NCBI GenBank assembly: GCA_022828595.1
Contig: JAKGHH010000005.1
Coordinates: forward strand, 67,017,655-67,081,654
Direction of reading: 5' to 3'
Length of the DNA: 64,000 nt
Origin: Nelumbo lutea
Lineage: Eukaryota; Streptophyta; Magnoliopsida; Proteales; Nelumbonaceae
Shown: positions 36,801 through 47,898 of the stretch, one piece after another
Position numbering within the stretch: the first letter of the stretch is position 1
Layout: every line of letters starts with the position of its first letter
Notes under the pieces: generated by a model
Told to the model about the DNA's origin: nothing
Seen by the model: only the letters and a program-made list of their open reading frames with translations
The model's database searches: none
Made by a program: the position numbers and the translations under genes

Positions 36801-37296
36801 TTCACTGCAAGTTCTAGGGTATACTGATGCTGATTTCTAGTCGGATCCAGATGATAGAAAGTCTACATCTGGGTATGTTTTCACGATAGGATCGTGTGCT
36901 GTTTGCTGGAAAAGCAGCAAACAGGGGTCCACTGCAGACTCCACAACCGAGGCCGAGTACATTGCCGCAAGTGAAGCTGCCAAGGAAGCCGTGTGGATGA
37001 AGAAGTTCATACACGAATTGGGAGCGATTCCATCCAGCACATCTCCCATCCCGTTGTTGTGTGACAACAATGGAGCGATCGCCCAGGCTAAAGAGCCTCG
37101 AGCTCACTCGAAGTCGAAGCACATCGAGAGAAAGTACCATGTACTGCGGGAGATCGTTGGTAGAGGGGACGTCCTGATTCAGAAGGTAGCATCAGCGGAT
37201 AATGTGGCAGACCCATTGACTAAGCCACTGACACAGAAGGTGTTTGAGAAACACGTGGAAAGTATGGGACTCCGGCTTGTACCAGATTGGACCTAA
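33900..37296 (+). pseudogene. gag-pol remnant of the copia element
   Basis: A broken gag zinc-knuckle region (about 33920-34000, KGTCGY...KKEG-like) is followed by the protease end (HVC..SLQLLSGF-like, about 34196-34245). The GAG-pre-integrase domain at 34490-34880 has CLWHYRLGHIG and CEHCLQGKMSKRPF. The integrase core at 34910-35420 has [28 protein letters not shown] and [10 protein letters not shown] fragments (35710-36450) are frameshifted around the VLYVDNILLIGND catalytic block. RNase H (36820-37296) contains [22 protein letters not shown] and ends [11 protein letters not shown]...LVPDWT. Stops at 34898, 35477 and 36838 and an extra base near 34956 show it is inactive. Confidence 0.8.
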
Positions 37297-37310
37297 GTGC
37301 AAGTGGGAGC

Positions 37311-39236
37311 TGTTAGACAGTTTTGTATGCCCTTAGCTTCAATCTGATTTGATGTACTTTTGTTATTTAGTGGAAATAAATAAAGTGCATGTTTGATTCA
37401 TATTGTTTGGTTTAATTCTGTGTAAAACCCTAAAACTGGACATTTATAGAGACTCGTGTTAGTTTTAAATGTTCACAGCCGTTGGATAAGTCTGGGGAGA
37501 TTTATCCTGCCAAGGCTGATGCTGGTGTGCCACCAAGTGTTGGGATGGCCTGTCTCAGCCATCAGGGTAAGACCCGAGGCACATGTAGTATGGGATTACT
37601 TGAATCCTTGAACCGGACCAGATTTCCAGTATTGCCCTGGACCTTGGAGATAGATGGGCAAAACTGGAAAGTTACACCTGACCCCTAGACTCGATTATGA
37701 CATTTCACTAGGTGTTGGATCAGGCTGCCTTTGATATGCCAATCAGTGAGATCCTTAGCGGGGATCAAAACCTGGGTATGTTGGGGCAGTTTGAGAATTC
37801 ATCTGAGTGGGTGATCATAGTGACAGAATCAGCCACTTTTGTCGGACAAAGGGTAATGATCGGGAATGCACTCTCTCTGATGGAAACCAAACTGCCGGTA
37901 GTTGATTTCAATCGTTGGAATTTTGTTTTGCAAAATTAATATATTTATATATATATGTACGGTTTCGAATTGTTTGCAAATGGTTTTAATTCCCGGGATC
38001 CATGTGAGAGGAGAGTGCGGCACTGTTCCTTGCAGCCGAGGGAGAGGTCCTCTCTTGTCGGGCAGTGCTTGATCATTAAGGGCTGAGAGGTTAAGTGTAA
38101 GACCATTGAGGATAATACCTGATCCGCTAATCTTGCACCTGCCCACAGTCCCTGGGTTTTTATAAGATGGCTTGGCCCAGGGACCACTTAATGTAAGTGT
38201 TGGGCCCATAGGGTCCATATGATGGACTCAAGGGGTTCATTGAGTTTTTCAGTGAATTCGGCTGGGCCTTGTTTTAGAGGTTGGGCCGAACCCATGTGGC
38301 TGGTGTGTAGATCAATGCTTGGGTCCCACGCCATACAAAGAAGCCCAACTGGGCAGCAGATTGGAAAGTAATTAGGCACTAAACACTTAATGGGCCAAAA
38401 GCCCATTTCGAGGTGGGCTGATATGATCACCCATCCATGGGGCGAATTTGAGATTAAAGTTAGTAAAAGGATTGGGCCTTTAGCCTTATCCACTCTTAGA
38501 GACCAAATTCAAATTAGATTTGAATCTGGTAATCTCCTGATAAGATCAGGAGTAAGCTAACTCTATCTGCAGAAAGGATTAAGATTATCCCCTATCCAAA
38601 TACTGATTTAGATTGGGATAACTCCTAATAAGGAGGTTTCTTAATCAAGAAGAAAGGAGGAGATTTCGAACCAAGAAAAAATCGCAAGATAGGATATCTC
38701 CTGCGAATTGAGATCAAATCTCATACTCTCCAGAAAAAGAGAAAAAGCAGTTCAGCCTTTTTCGTTTTTGGAGATCTCCTCCTGCCGCCGCCATCTGCCA
38801 TTGCAAGATTAGATCTTTGCAGAAAAGAAAGTCAAGAAATCTGTTCTTGACATCAGTCTTGCAAGAAAGACTGAAAAAGATTCAGTGTTTAATACTTCCA
38901 GAGGATTCTTGTGAAGGATCCAGTGTGTAGGACGCACCCTGCTGGTTCTGTTCCATTCACAGCTGTGTCATCTTCAGCAGGAACGGATCTTGGAGCATTC
39001 TTTGGGCGTGAACACCAACTTTGGGAGATACTGCTTCTCCGGATCAGGTATATTCCTCCCATTTATCTTTTGGTACAGATCTGGTTTGATTATGGTTCAA
39101 GTAGGATCCTTAAATATTGTATTCTAAATTTAGGGAATATGATTCCCAGTTGGGAGAAGGTAGCAAATTTTTGAAATTCGCCCACCCATTCCGCAACCTT
39201 TATGGTGTCCATTAGATGGATCCTACCATTCTTTCA
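37311..39236 (+). repeat. 3' LTR of the copia element
   Basis: It starts TGTTAGACAG right after a polypurine tract (AAGTGGGAGC, 37301-37310) and ends ATTCTTTCA at 39236, giving 1926 bp with TG...CA ends. The end is fixed by the resumption of gypsy homology at 39237 (AGTCTGAC on the plus strand). The first bases after the end, AGTCT, would be the 5-bp target duplication, but the partner is not visible on the left. Confidence 0.65.
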
Positions 39237-41486
39237 AGTCTGACTGCACAAGGCCATGTGCTGACTTCCACAGGGACGGTTATTTTTCCGAGGGGTCTGA
39301 CTTCCTCTCCGCTGAAACCCACCGGGGGAGTGTTCGCGAGCTTCAGCTCGCTCCTCTGTAACTGCAGCTGGTCAAATGCTGATTTAAAGAGGATGTCCGC
39401 TGAGCTGCCCAAATCTACGAGTACGCGTCTAACCTCGAAGTCGCTGATCCTTAGCTTAATGACAAGCGCGTCATCATGGGAGTAGTGGACCCTCACGCAT
39501 CGTCCTCCGTGAAGAAGATTGGTTCTTCGGTCTTTGGTCTCCTTGGGGGGTTCCGTTCTTCGAGGGCCGCTTCGCGAACTGAAGTCCGGGCTGCTGCCGA
39601 GGTACACCCCGCTACGACCGAACCTCCCACGATTACATGGATGGTTCCCCGAACTGGCCTCTCTTCCAGAGGCTACCGCTGCAACGGTTCGGCAGGTCTG
39701 TTGCTAGACTCGGGAGCATCCTTTTCGTGCTCCCCTTGCCTACCTGCTTTATTGTTATTATTGTTGTGCTGTACAAAGTTTCTCAAGTATCCGCGACAGA
39801 TGAGCCCCTCTATCTTGTCCTAGAGGTTATTACACTGCTCGGTACTATGACCATGGTCTCTATGGAAACTACAATACAAATTCTTATTTCTCTCGTTTGG
39901 ATTTCCCTTTAGGCGAGGTGGACACTTCACGTACGGGGCATCTTTGATCGTCATCAAGATCTCCGCCCACCTCGTGTTCAACGGCGTGTAGTCCGTTCGA
40001 ACTGCTAGGGGAGCCTGGAACGACTGGTTCGGCTTCGGCTCCCGGGTCAGGTTTTTTCTGTCAACCGGGTTGGAGAGCTTGCCTTCTCTCTTTCTTTTCT
40101 CGTTCCCGCCTTCGGTTCGTTGGTTGATTTCTTCCTCTGTCATCATGAACTTATCCGCGAGCTTGAGGAATTCGGCCACGGTTGTGGGCTGGTTAGCCAC
40201 CATGTGCCATTTGAATTCTTTGTGCGTCACCCCTCTTTTGGCCGCTGCGAGCTGAACTGCGAGGTCCAACCGCGGTATCTGCAAGCATGCTTCATTGAAT
40301 CGCTTGATGTAGCACCGGATGGATTTTCCTTCTCTTTGGACTACTCTGAAGAAGCTTTCCTCTGTTCTAGGTCACCGTTGGCTGGTGACAAAGTGTGCGA
40401 TGAATACCTACACGAACTGGGCCCAGCACTTTATCGACCCGGGGGCCAGGTTCCTATACCAAGTGCGGGCTACCCCCCTGAGGGTGGTGGTAAAGGCCAC
40501 ACACATGCATGATTCGCTGGCCCTGGCGAGGTGCATTTGGAACTGAAAGGCGTCAACGTGGTCATTGGGGTCGAAGGACCCATCGTACTTGTCCAGAGGT
40601 GGGAGCTTGAAATCTTTGGGTAAGGGGACCGCCAGGATTTCTGATGCGAGGGGGGAAGGAACCGAGAGAATCGGGGCAGCTCCTACCTCGTCCGAGCTCG
40701 TCTCTTTGCCTTTGAGTTCTGACAAGGCACGGGTGGCGGTTCGACGACTTTGTCGGTGCCTTCGTTGCTGAGCGGGCCTTGTACTGGCGTTGCTGGCCTC
40801 CGTGTTACCGAGCTCGATGGACCCGGAATGCTGGTAGTCTGCCGCCAGGGTGCTGAATCAGTTTCGGTGAGTGGGAACTCGGGCTTGGAGCGCCGGGGTG
40901 CCGACCTCGCAGGCGAGGTTCCCGACCTACCTTTGGGTTGCGAGGCGGGGATGACATTTTTCTCTCTTCGGCCTAGGGATGGGGCCTGGCTGTTAGGGGG
41001 GTTCTGGGGCCGGGAGGCCTTCGCCTGGTGGGGGCGTCCATCCTGCGGGGAGGCCTTGACCGGCCTTAGAGCGGGGTGGCGAGGTGGAAGTAGTGGTTGG
41101 TTCAGTGGCAGTTGGGGGAACTGCTGTTGATAGTGATACTGGGAGATGTTGTGCAGTACTTGGTGCTGGTGAAGCTAGTGCTACTGGAACTGTTGCATTT
41201 GGGCTTGCATTGCCCGCATGCACTGCATCAGGTCAGCTAACCAGTTTTGGCTGGCTGCCAGGGGGACGACAGTCAGTTCACTGAAGGTTGTCTCAATGGG
41301 GAGAGGAAAGGGGATGCTTGTGGCAGAAGGGTTTACGGGCGCCACTGCTTGTGGCGCGTTCAAGCTGGGGATCCCATCCATCGAAAGGGGGATGGTGAAC
41401 TGTCCAGCGCACACCACGGGGACTTGAAGTTGTTCCCCGGTGGCGTTTGTCTCCGTACCACGTCCGGTGTTGCTGGAGGAGGCCAT
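39237..41486 (-). pseudogene. gag and protease of gypsy copy 2
   Basis: gag starts at 41486 on the minus strand (MASSSNTGRGTE) with a Pro/Gln-rich N-terminal part. The capsid core at about 40725-39820 includes DKYDGSFDPNDHVDAFQ and ends CSFHRDHGHSTEQCNNL. Protease follows at about 39500-39240. Its active-site region reads LVDLGSSADILF, so the Ser of the usual DSG is Leu. Homology to copy 1 stops at the Leu codon of PCAVRL, exactly at the copia LTR end. A stop and frame changes lie between 41181 and 40725. Confidence 0.8.
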
Positions 41487-41546
41487 GAGTGTTGGGTTTT
41501 TTGAAGAAAAGGGGTTATGGAAGTTTGGAGGGAGGCCTTTTGAAGC

Positions 41547-41565
41547 GTTCCCACAGACGGCGCCA
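41547..41565 (-). other. Primer-binding site, gypsy copy 2
   Basis: On the minus strand the sequence is TGGCGCCGTCTGTGGGAAC, two bases from the LTR end at 41568. This is the complete version of the site seen in copy 1. Confidence 0.8.
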
Positions 41566-41567
41566 AT

Positions 41568-42466
41568 TGATGGAGCGCGATCCGGCCCGTCTTAGTTGTC
41601 CACGACCTTGCTTCTGAACGGGGTAGCAGGGAACCTGAAATGGAGGAGATGGGGAAGCTCTAGGGGGAACCCGGTGTAGAGGCTCCGAAGCTCAAGTTAG
41701 AATCCTTCAAAAGCAAGGTAATACCAGATAGCGCAAAATTTGCATACCTTGTTTGTTGGGGGCAGGGGGCTCTTATAATCACTTCGTGCACTCGCCCCGA
41801 GGCCCTTGACAAGTCGGGTATGATTACCCTTGTGCTTGTCAATTTGGCTGTCGTCCTTTCTGCTGGGACAGAATCGTCACTGCCTAACTGTCTTTCTAAC
41901 TGGAGATGGCGGTGTCAGTGGCGGTGGCAGGTGGCCGTTTAGAGTGCGGCCGCCAAATGTCAGATCCCAAGTCAGTCAGGCGCGGCGCCCTCGGGCACAG
42001 ACTTCCTTAGTGTCAGGCATGGTACGACTTGTTTGGTTTGGTGCCTAGAAGGTGATGCGGAGTGCTGAGCGAGGCGAAGTCTTGAGCTCAAAGGTATCTA
42101 TAGGGTAGGTCAGTTCGGCGAGGTGTATCCCGAACTGTTACAAGGTGGCCAGTTCGGCGAGGTATATCCCGAGCGGTTACAAGGTGGGTCAGTTCGGCGA
42201 AGTGTATCCCGAGCTGTTACAAAGTTGGCCAGTTCGGCGAGGTGTATCCCGAGCTGTTACAAGGTGGGTCAGTTCGGCAAGGTGTATCCCGAGCTGTTAC
42301 AAAGTTGGCCAGTTCGGATTACTCTGGTTTTGGACAAAGGGTGAGTTCGGGCCCCCCGTAGGGAGTTCGGTCCGCTGGTGTCCCCTTGTTCCCGCCTAGG
42401 CTTGGCCCCTTTTACCGAACTGTTGTTTCTGCCACGTAACAGTGAGGTCGGGCCAAATCTTCCTTA
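41568..42466 (-). repeat. 5' LTR of gypsy copy 2
   Basis: On the plus strand it begins TGATGGAGCGCGATCC next to the PBS and ends near GGCCAAATCTTCCTTA. The expected CA end has changed to TA. It is about 0.9 kb, shorter than the LTR of copy 1 because the GAGCTCCCT array is reduced, but it carries its own 40-bp tandem array. Confidence 0.75.
42108..42315 (-). repeat. 40-bp tandem array in LTR U3 of copy 2
   Basis: About 5.2 units of roughly 40 bp contain CAGTTCGGCGAGGTGTATCC and GAGCTGTTACAAGG. Units alternate between a GTCAGTTCGG and a CCAGTTCGG start, so the array looks like an 80-bp dimer repeated. It lies in U3 and is a possible enhancer module. Confidence 0.85.
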
Positions 42467-42529
42467 TATATGAATAAAATACTATGAGATAAACATAGAA
42501 ACAAATACCACCTTAGTGAATTCACCCAA

Positions 42530-42655
42530 CCGCTTTGCTCCTCATAAAATCCACCTCACACTAACCTTACATCACCCTTATCCAACTATGTATTAGAAAC
42601 ATCTCCTTGTGAATAAAAATACAAAATAGGGAAATATTCCCCGTGTGAGGAGCAC
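42530..42655. repeat. Foldback repeat family, copy B
   Basis: Just outside the LTR of gypsy copy 2, the sequence has CTCCTCATAAAATCCACCTCAC on the left and CCCCGTGTGAGGAGC on the right, around GTATTAGAAACATCTCC. It matches copy A near 27045. Confidence 0.45.
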
Positions 42656-42943
42656 TTTAAGAGAAGCAGATCCAGATTCCCACCACCCAGGTGGGAACCA
42701 AATCAGAAAAGTCCTGTGTGGGTAGATGTTCTAATTTGTTGTTGATTTCCCTTGCTTTGAGAGTGTAATCGCGTGGCCCTCTGTTGCCGTTTGTCTTTGT
42801 GGGTCCTAATAGAGGATTTATTGATAAACCAGGCACCCTTTTAATTGAAAATAGCCAAAGTTCAAATTACAAAATGCCCCCTCTTCCAATACACAACAGA
42901 TGTGCAAAATAATAATCGAACAGGGGGGAGTGGTACTGTTATC

Positions 42944-43315
42944 TAGTGCTGTCAAGGCCGGAGCTAGTTAGAACCAGAACCGACTCGACATGAAATGTTG
43001 AGGATCCAGAACCGAAATTAGACTTAATCGAGTCTGTAATTTTTGGATCTGAAACCGAATTAATCAATTCTTGGGACATTCAGGTCTGACCGGACAGATT
43101 CAATTATAATAAATAAAAAATAAATATTTATGTTTAATATTCTATATATATATATATATATATTGATTCGGCACTAGGTAAAACCGGTTCTGAACTGATA
43201 GCAATTGGGACCTTATATTAAGACCTGAAACCGATCCATCAGTTCTAGTCCTGAAACCAAAACCGGCCCAATCTGTTTAAATCCATCGGCTGAATCCGAC
43301 CTATTAACAGCCCTA
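42944..43315. mobile_element. Non-autonomous hAT-like element
   Basis: It starts TAGTGCTGTCAAGGCCGG and ends CTATTAACAGCCCTA, with partly inverted ends. CTGTTATC precedes it and CTGTTTATC follows it, which is an 8-bp duplication with one inserted base. The interior has GGAACCAG/CCGGTT-type words and a (TA)n run at about 43143-43162. A truncated relative starts at 59334. Confidence 0.7.
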
Positions 43316-43404
43316 CTGTTTATCTTTTATTGCCCTTAATTAGAAACGACCAAACATGGTATTATAACTGAATTCAATTCTACTCTCAACAAGCCACTGC
43401 AGCC

Positions 43405-43659
43405 GTGCATAGGAAATATTCACTAATCCAATGGCTTAGATCTACGGCATACCACCTGGTCCTTATGGGACTAAAGTCCCATCATCTTTTGTTCTCTTGT
43501 TCTTATAGTTTGGTTTGGGCTGAGAAGCGAATCAAAAGATCCAAAACAACCGTCATAAAAATACTATTAATAATCAGTGTGATATATATATGGGATGCTA
43601 GGAACGTGGTCTTACATGAAAATAAAGCCATTTATCCGAATCAACTAATTGAGGGCTAG
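43405..43659 (+). pseudogene. Possible LINE reverse-transcriptase tail remnant
   Basis: An 84-codon ORF contains HLLFSCSYSLVW followed about 35 residues later by IISVIYIWDARNVVLHEN. This spacing and wording fit the zinc-binding domain found after the reverse transcriptase in plant LINEs. No RT core is present, so it is only a fragment, lying between two hAT-like elements. Confidence 0.4.
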
Positions 43660-43790
43660 TGAAAACAATTGAACATAGTAACTCTTCTCACTATATATAA
43701 CATGATGTAATAGTGTGGTATGATATATGTTTATATACGGTAGATTTTATATGCCAAATACAGTAGAAGCAACATATGGTTATGTGCTAA

Positions 43791-44204
43791 TAAGGGTGTG
43801 AATGGACTGTTTTTGGATTGGATTCCGTACAAATTAAAATCAATTTAGACAGATTGGACAGACCAACAAGGCATATTGAATTCGACCAGTGCAGATTTAA
43901 TGCTTCAAAGTATCTATTGGATTGGATTGGATCTGGTCCATCCATAATGAATTTATATTGAATTGAGTTAGATTGAGCCAATAACTGGTTCATTGATAGA
44001 AGATAAAAATATAGGTGTCAATAGACCAGGTTTGAGTTAGAACCAATATAAATTAAAACAAATTTAAACAGATTAGATGGTCTAATTGGACTATCCAAAA
44101 TGGTCCAAAATATTCATTGGATTGGATTGAATATGATCCATTTGTAATGAACTCACATTCGACTCGATTGGATTGGACCAAATCCAATCCAATTGACATC
44201 CTTA
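43791..44204. mobile_element. Non-autonomous hAT-like element with perfect 8-bp TSD
   Basis: It begins TAAGGGTGTGAATGGAC and ends CAATTGACATCCTTA, and TGTGCTAA is present immediately on both sides (43783-43790 and 44205-44212). It is 414 bp, with interior repeats of GGATTGGATTGG type and no ORF of note. The exact 8-bp duplication strongly supports transposition by a hAT-type transposase acting in trans. Confidence 0.85.
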
Positions 44205-44748
44205 TGTGCTAAACTGCTAACAGCAAATGATTGCGAAGTGCTAACAGTAGCAGAATTCCCTTGTAAGGTTTGTGATGCAGCTTATGTGGAATAGAAAGCA
44301 TTTCTAGTAGGTCTCGTGGAAAATATGAGAAAGGTATCGTTTTTGGAACAATGTGGTATAAAAATATGTTAATAGAAAGAAAAATGAGTTGGCACATGGT
44401 TTAGCTTATAAAGCTTGTAACGATTGAATTTCTATCAGTTCCAATTCCCTCAAAATGGTATGGATGTATCTATGTTTAAAAGTTTAATATAATTCTCATG
44501 TTTTTGTCTTGCCAAGCAAAAGTCATGAAAACAAATGAAATTCGCAAAGGAATTTAACAGAATCTGAACCGTTTACTTGTTGAATGGTCCCTAATGTGAT
44601 GAAGGTGCGGTTATGATGAAGCCAAATACGCTGCTAACAAATGCTTCCAACAAGCTTTCATAATTTTTTTTCGTTATCCCATCCCATAGGTGTTGTATGC
44701 TAGATCTAGTCATTGGGTTAGTGGGGTAGTGATAGGAGAGTTTACATT

Positions 44749-44862
44749 GGTGCTCCACAGCATATATCAACCGTGTATTGGGAATGTCTCCCAAGACAAG
44801 TATGAGAAATGTTCTTAATGTACACTGAAATGTGTATATAGGGTGTGCTCTGTGGAGCGTTG
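44749..44862. repeat. Foldback repeat family, copy C
   Basis: GGTGCTCCACAGC on the left and GTGCTCTGTGGAGCG on the right are inverted. Inside them CGTGTATTGGGAATGTCTC and GAGAAATGTTCTTAATGTAC also mirror each other, so the whole 114 bp can fold back. It is a MITE-like palindrome. Confidence 0.6.
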
Positions 44863-46289
44863 ATGTGATCCCGTGATAAGATACTCAAGAGACGCACTTG
44901 CACGCCATGTGAACCCGCCTTTTTGCAATTTTGAACCTATGTCTCCTCAACATCACGTATGCCTCAGACCAATTTGACATCAAGTAGATTGGCATTTACA
45001 TTTTCAACTTTAACATTTAGAATTTTGGAATGATAAAAAGCTTAGCTCCTGAGCACCATAACTTTACAAAGATGGGGCTTTCTACAACGTGATTATTTTT
45101 CTTTTTATTTGTTTTTGGAATCTTCACATCAACAAAAAACAAAAAGATGTGTCTTCAATTCTGTTTTTGTTTTCAAAGAAAAAATAAATTAGTTTTATTT
45201 CAAAAAACTTTTTGAAACCATCAAAATAATGGTTTTTAAAACAAAAACAAAATATAATGAAATTATATGATTTATATAACATGATATTAAATAACCATAT
45301 AAAAACATGTTTATGAAAATAAAAAAAAATCAAAAACAAAAAAAATATACATAATCAATAACATTTTTTGTGATGTTGTTTTGAAAAACATTTTATTTTC
45401 AAACCAGATGCTTTTGAATCAGGCAGCAAGTAAAACAATTCGCGTCGTAGAAGGCCTCCCAAGATGATCAGAACCTACCATTCAATCGGTCCCACTTTAA
45501 AGGTTATTAGGACTAAAGATCCGCAAATATCATTCTACCCCTATCAAAGAAACGTATGTTCTAATACAACATGTATGTTTTGGTAAGAAGTATTTGTATC
45601 TAATCAAAAGTTTCGATTTAAATCGATGAGAGTTATAAAAATGGTACATAATTGGAATGATCTAAATATACTTCTGCTGTTCTACATGTTGATATATATT
45701 GATTTTATCTGTAAATTTTTTCTGGATGCCACCTATCAAATGATGGATTCTGAAAGTGGACTTTGAATCTTGAAAGAAAGTTATGGGTTCTTTTCCAAAA
45801 TCAGAAAGGCATTGGCTGTTTGCAACAAACAGCATTCACTGTTTTTGGAGCTTTCTCTTTCTCTGCATGTCACCTTATATCACTCAGTCCCTTGTTTGTC
45901 TTTTACTAAAACAATATGGTTAAAATTACTCTTTTACCCCACATCAATGGTAATGTGTTATGGATAACAAGCATTCAAACAGTACTATAAGTGTTTTTTT
46001 TTTTTTATTCCCATCAATTTATCACATCAGAAAAAATGAAAAACATCATCAAATCATAAACTGCAGACTGCTTTTTTAGGAGGAAAAAAAACCGTTACAA
46101 CACTATCAATGCTTGTGATTTGGGCTGCTGGGGGGGTGATCTTGTGATTTTGAATCATCCATGCATGGATCTCCTGAAAGAAAAATTCGTGTATGAATCT
46201 TGAGAATTGAGAGCATGGCATCCTAATATGTTCCATAGTCTAAATGTACTGACTGTTACCAATACCTACTCCTTTTGGAGATGAGATCA
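44863..46289. other. AT-rich intergenic DNA
   Basis: No gene is supported. The part at 45090-45410 is extremely A/T-rich with oligo-A and oligo-T runs in both orientations. ORFs here are low-complexity. Confidence 0.5.
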
Positions 46290-46445
46290 GCTCTTTACAG
46301 AGGGCGCCTCACACAATCTCACACGCATATCATATCATGCATTGGGAACATTTCCCATATTTATAAGTTATTATTAACGAAGATGTTTTCAATACACGGT
46401 GGATGTGCCTTTGAGGTACCCCATGTGTGAAGAGCAAATCCCGTT
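46290..46445. repeat. Foldback repeat family, copy D
   Basis: GGGCGCCTCACAC and GCATTGGGAACATTTCCC on the left are mirrored by GATGTTTTCAATACAC and CCCCATGTGTGAAGAGC on the right. It belongs with the copies at 27045, 42530, 44749 and 46650. Confidence 0.5.
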
Positions 46446-46649
46446 CCCTCCCTTTGTTTTTCAACATTTTAGTACAATAATTTCAGATTTTTTCTATATT
46501 TATAGTATATAATAAAAATGTTTTATGAGAATGATTCTAATAGGGAATTGCCTTATGAAACCCTTAATTTCCTGCATAGGGATGGCCCATCCCCAAACCA
46601 TGGGATTTTATGAGAGAACTCCATTGCAACTAGCCATAGATCCTACCAA

Positions 46650-46795
46650 GTTCACATTGGCACCCCATAGAGTGCACCCCACAGTGCCCATGTGTATGAG
46701 AACATCTTACATCTCCTTTAGTTGTAATTGGGAGATGTTCCCAATACAAGATTGAAATATGCCGTCGGTTGCACTGTGAGGCACAGATGCGAATT
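46650..46795. repeat. Foldback repeat family, copy E
   Basis: GGCACCCCATAGAGTGC on the left, then GAACATCTTACATCTCC and GGGAGATGTTCCCAATACA, then GCACTGTGAGGCAC on the right. The central pair forms a near-perfect inverted repeat. Confidence 0.5.
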
Positions 46796-47212
46796 CAACT
46801 GAGCCACCATCAGTTAGTTTTCCAAAGTTGTATCGATAGTAGCTACAGAAAGAGGTGCCTTAGCGTGATGAGTCTGATGATTCATGACCTCATGGCTATC
46901 CTTTCTCTCTTTCTCCTAAAAAGATCGAATCTTATGCTCTCCGTTTGGGAAATCGAGCCCTGCAACTTCTAAAAAGTCCGAATGTCCGTAACATTGTGTC
47001 TAATCATGGGCTAGCAATTGGTGGTAATGGGCCATTACGGCCCATCTTCCCTGTCATTTTTTTTTTAAAATCAGTATAGCTATTAATTATGCTTGGTCTT
47101 TAGCGACTAGTGAGTCACTAGAGGGCCTTATTCGGAAACTGGTTCTGCGCATTTGCTTATCACGCTGGAATTAGGCGTTCCTCTGGCCTAGACTAGAACC
47201 AATTGATAGCAC

Positions 47213-47727
47213 TAGGGATGCCACGCGTCGGGTTCAACATAGGTTTGCCTCAACCTTAACCCAATTCTCCATACCCCATCCCAAAACAGATCCAACCTGA
47301 CCTAAAAAGACATGATTCCTGAACCCAACCCGATAGGGTTTAACCTGATTCTGACCCGATTTGACCTATATAATTTCAAATGTTTTTTTTTAAGATATTT
47401 TGAAGACATAAAATACATTAATTTAAGTAAGAATTTTTCTTTTATAGATTCAAAGGTGTTATTTTTTCCATTTAAGAAAAGAAAAAATAAAAAATATATA
47501 AATAAATTATAAACTTTAAGCCTATAAAATTAGAAGTCAAAAAATTACAACAATACTTCATATATATGCAAGGTATCATGATCTAGCAGGGCAGGTCAGA
47601 CAAAACCCAAACCAAACTCAGGTCAAAGAATTAAAACCCTTATCCGACCCTAAACCAAATATACTTGACCTTAATCCAACCTTATTAAGCCGCATTTACC
47701 ATTTAACCCGACCCATTGGCATTCCTA
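47213..47727. mobile_element. Non-autonomous hAT-like element with perfect 8-bp TSD
   Basis: It begins TAGGGATGCC and ends GGCATTCCTA, a 10-bp near-perfect terminal inverted repeat. GATAGCAC occurs directly on both sides (47205-47212 and 47728-47735). It is 515 bp, with inner arms of CGGGTT/AACCCG type and an AT-rich centre without coding capacity. Confidence 0.88.
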
Positions 47728-47898
47728 GATAGCACTAATCCAATTCATTTTAAGTCGGACCCGTTTAATCATAATACAGTTGCCCTTAAAAATGTGACCA
47801 CTCGTCCACTCCATTTATGTCTAATTATAATTTATAATGTGCACATTTCTATTTTTTATATTTAATTTCACATATTTATGCTAGTTACTAAGCAAAAA

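Larger units (their letters stand above)
33850..39236 (+). mobile_element. Ty1/copia LTR retrotransposon, 5' part missing, inserted in gypsy copy 2
   Basis: Domain order gag - protease - integrase - RT - RNase H - 3' LTR is typical of copia. The 3' LTR ends in CA at 39236, and gypsy protease homology resumes at the next base, so the element was inserted into the gypsy copy. The 5' LTR and most of gag are absent on the left side, where the sequence is unreliable. The RT/RNase H wording (YASAVGSIMYAMLCTRPD, LTKPL) suggests the Angela/Tork branch, and the nearly 1.9-kb LTR would fit Angela-like elements. The branch assignment is tentative. Confidence 0.75.
29275..42466 (-). mobile_element. Ty3/gypsy Tat/Retand-like element, copy 2, interrupted by a copia element
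   Basis: Read on the minus strand from 42466: 5' LTR, PBS, gag, protease (to 39237), then the copia insertion (39236 down to about 33850), then RNase H (about 33600-33290), archaeal RNase H (about 33130-32660), antisense ORF region and 3' LTR (30365-29275). Most of RT and all recognisable integrase are missing. The loss may be real or may come from poor assembly of 26737-34400. The two LTRs are clear relatives and are taken as a pair. A target duplication could not be read because the outer LTR ends are altered. Confidence 0.7.

Noticed and set aside
37712..38493. Several ORFs of 75-129 codons inside the copia LTR
   Set aside because: They fall on both strands within an LTR and carry no known domain.
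43143..43162. (TA)n run as an independent feature
   Set aside because: It is the internal AT-rich centre of the hAT-like element at 42944-43315.
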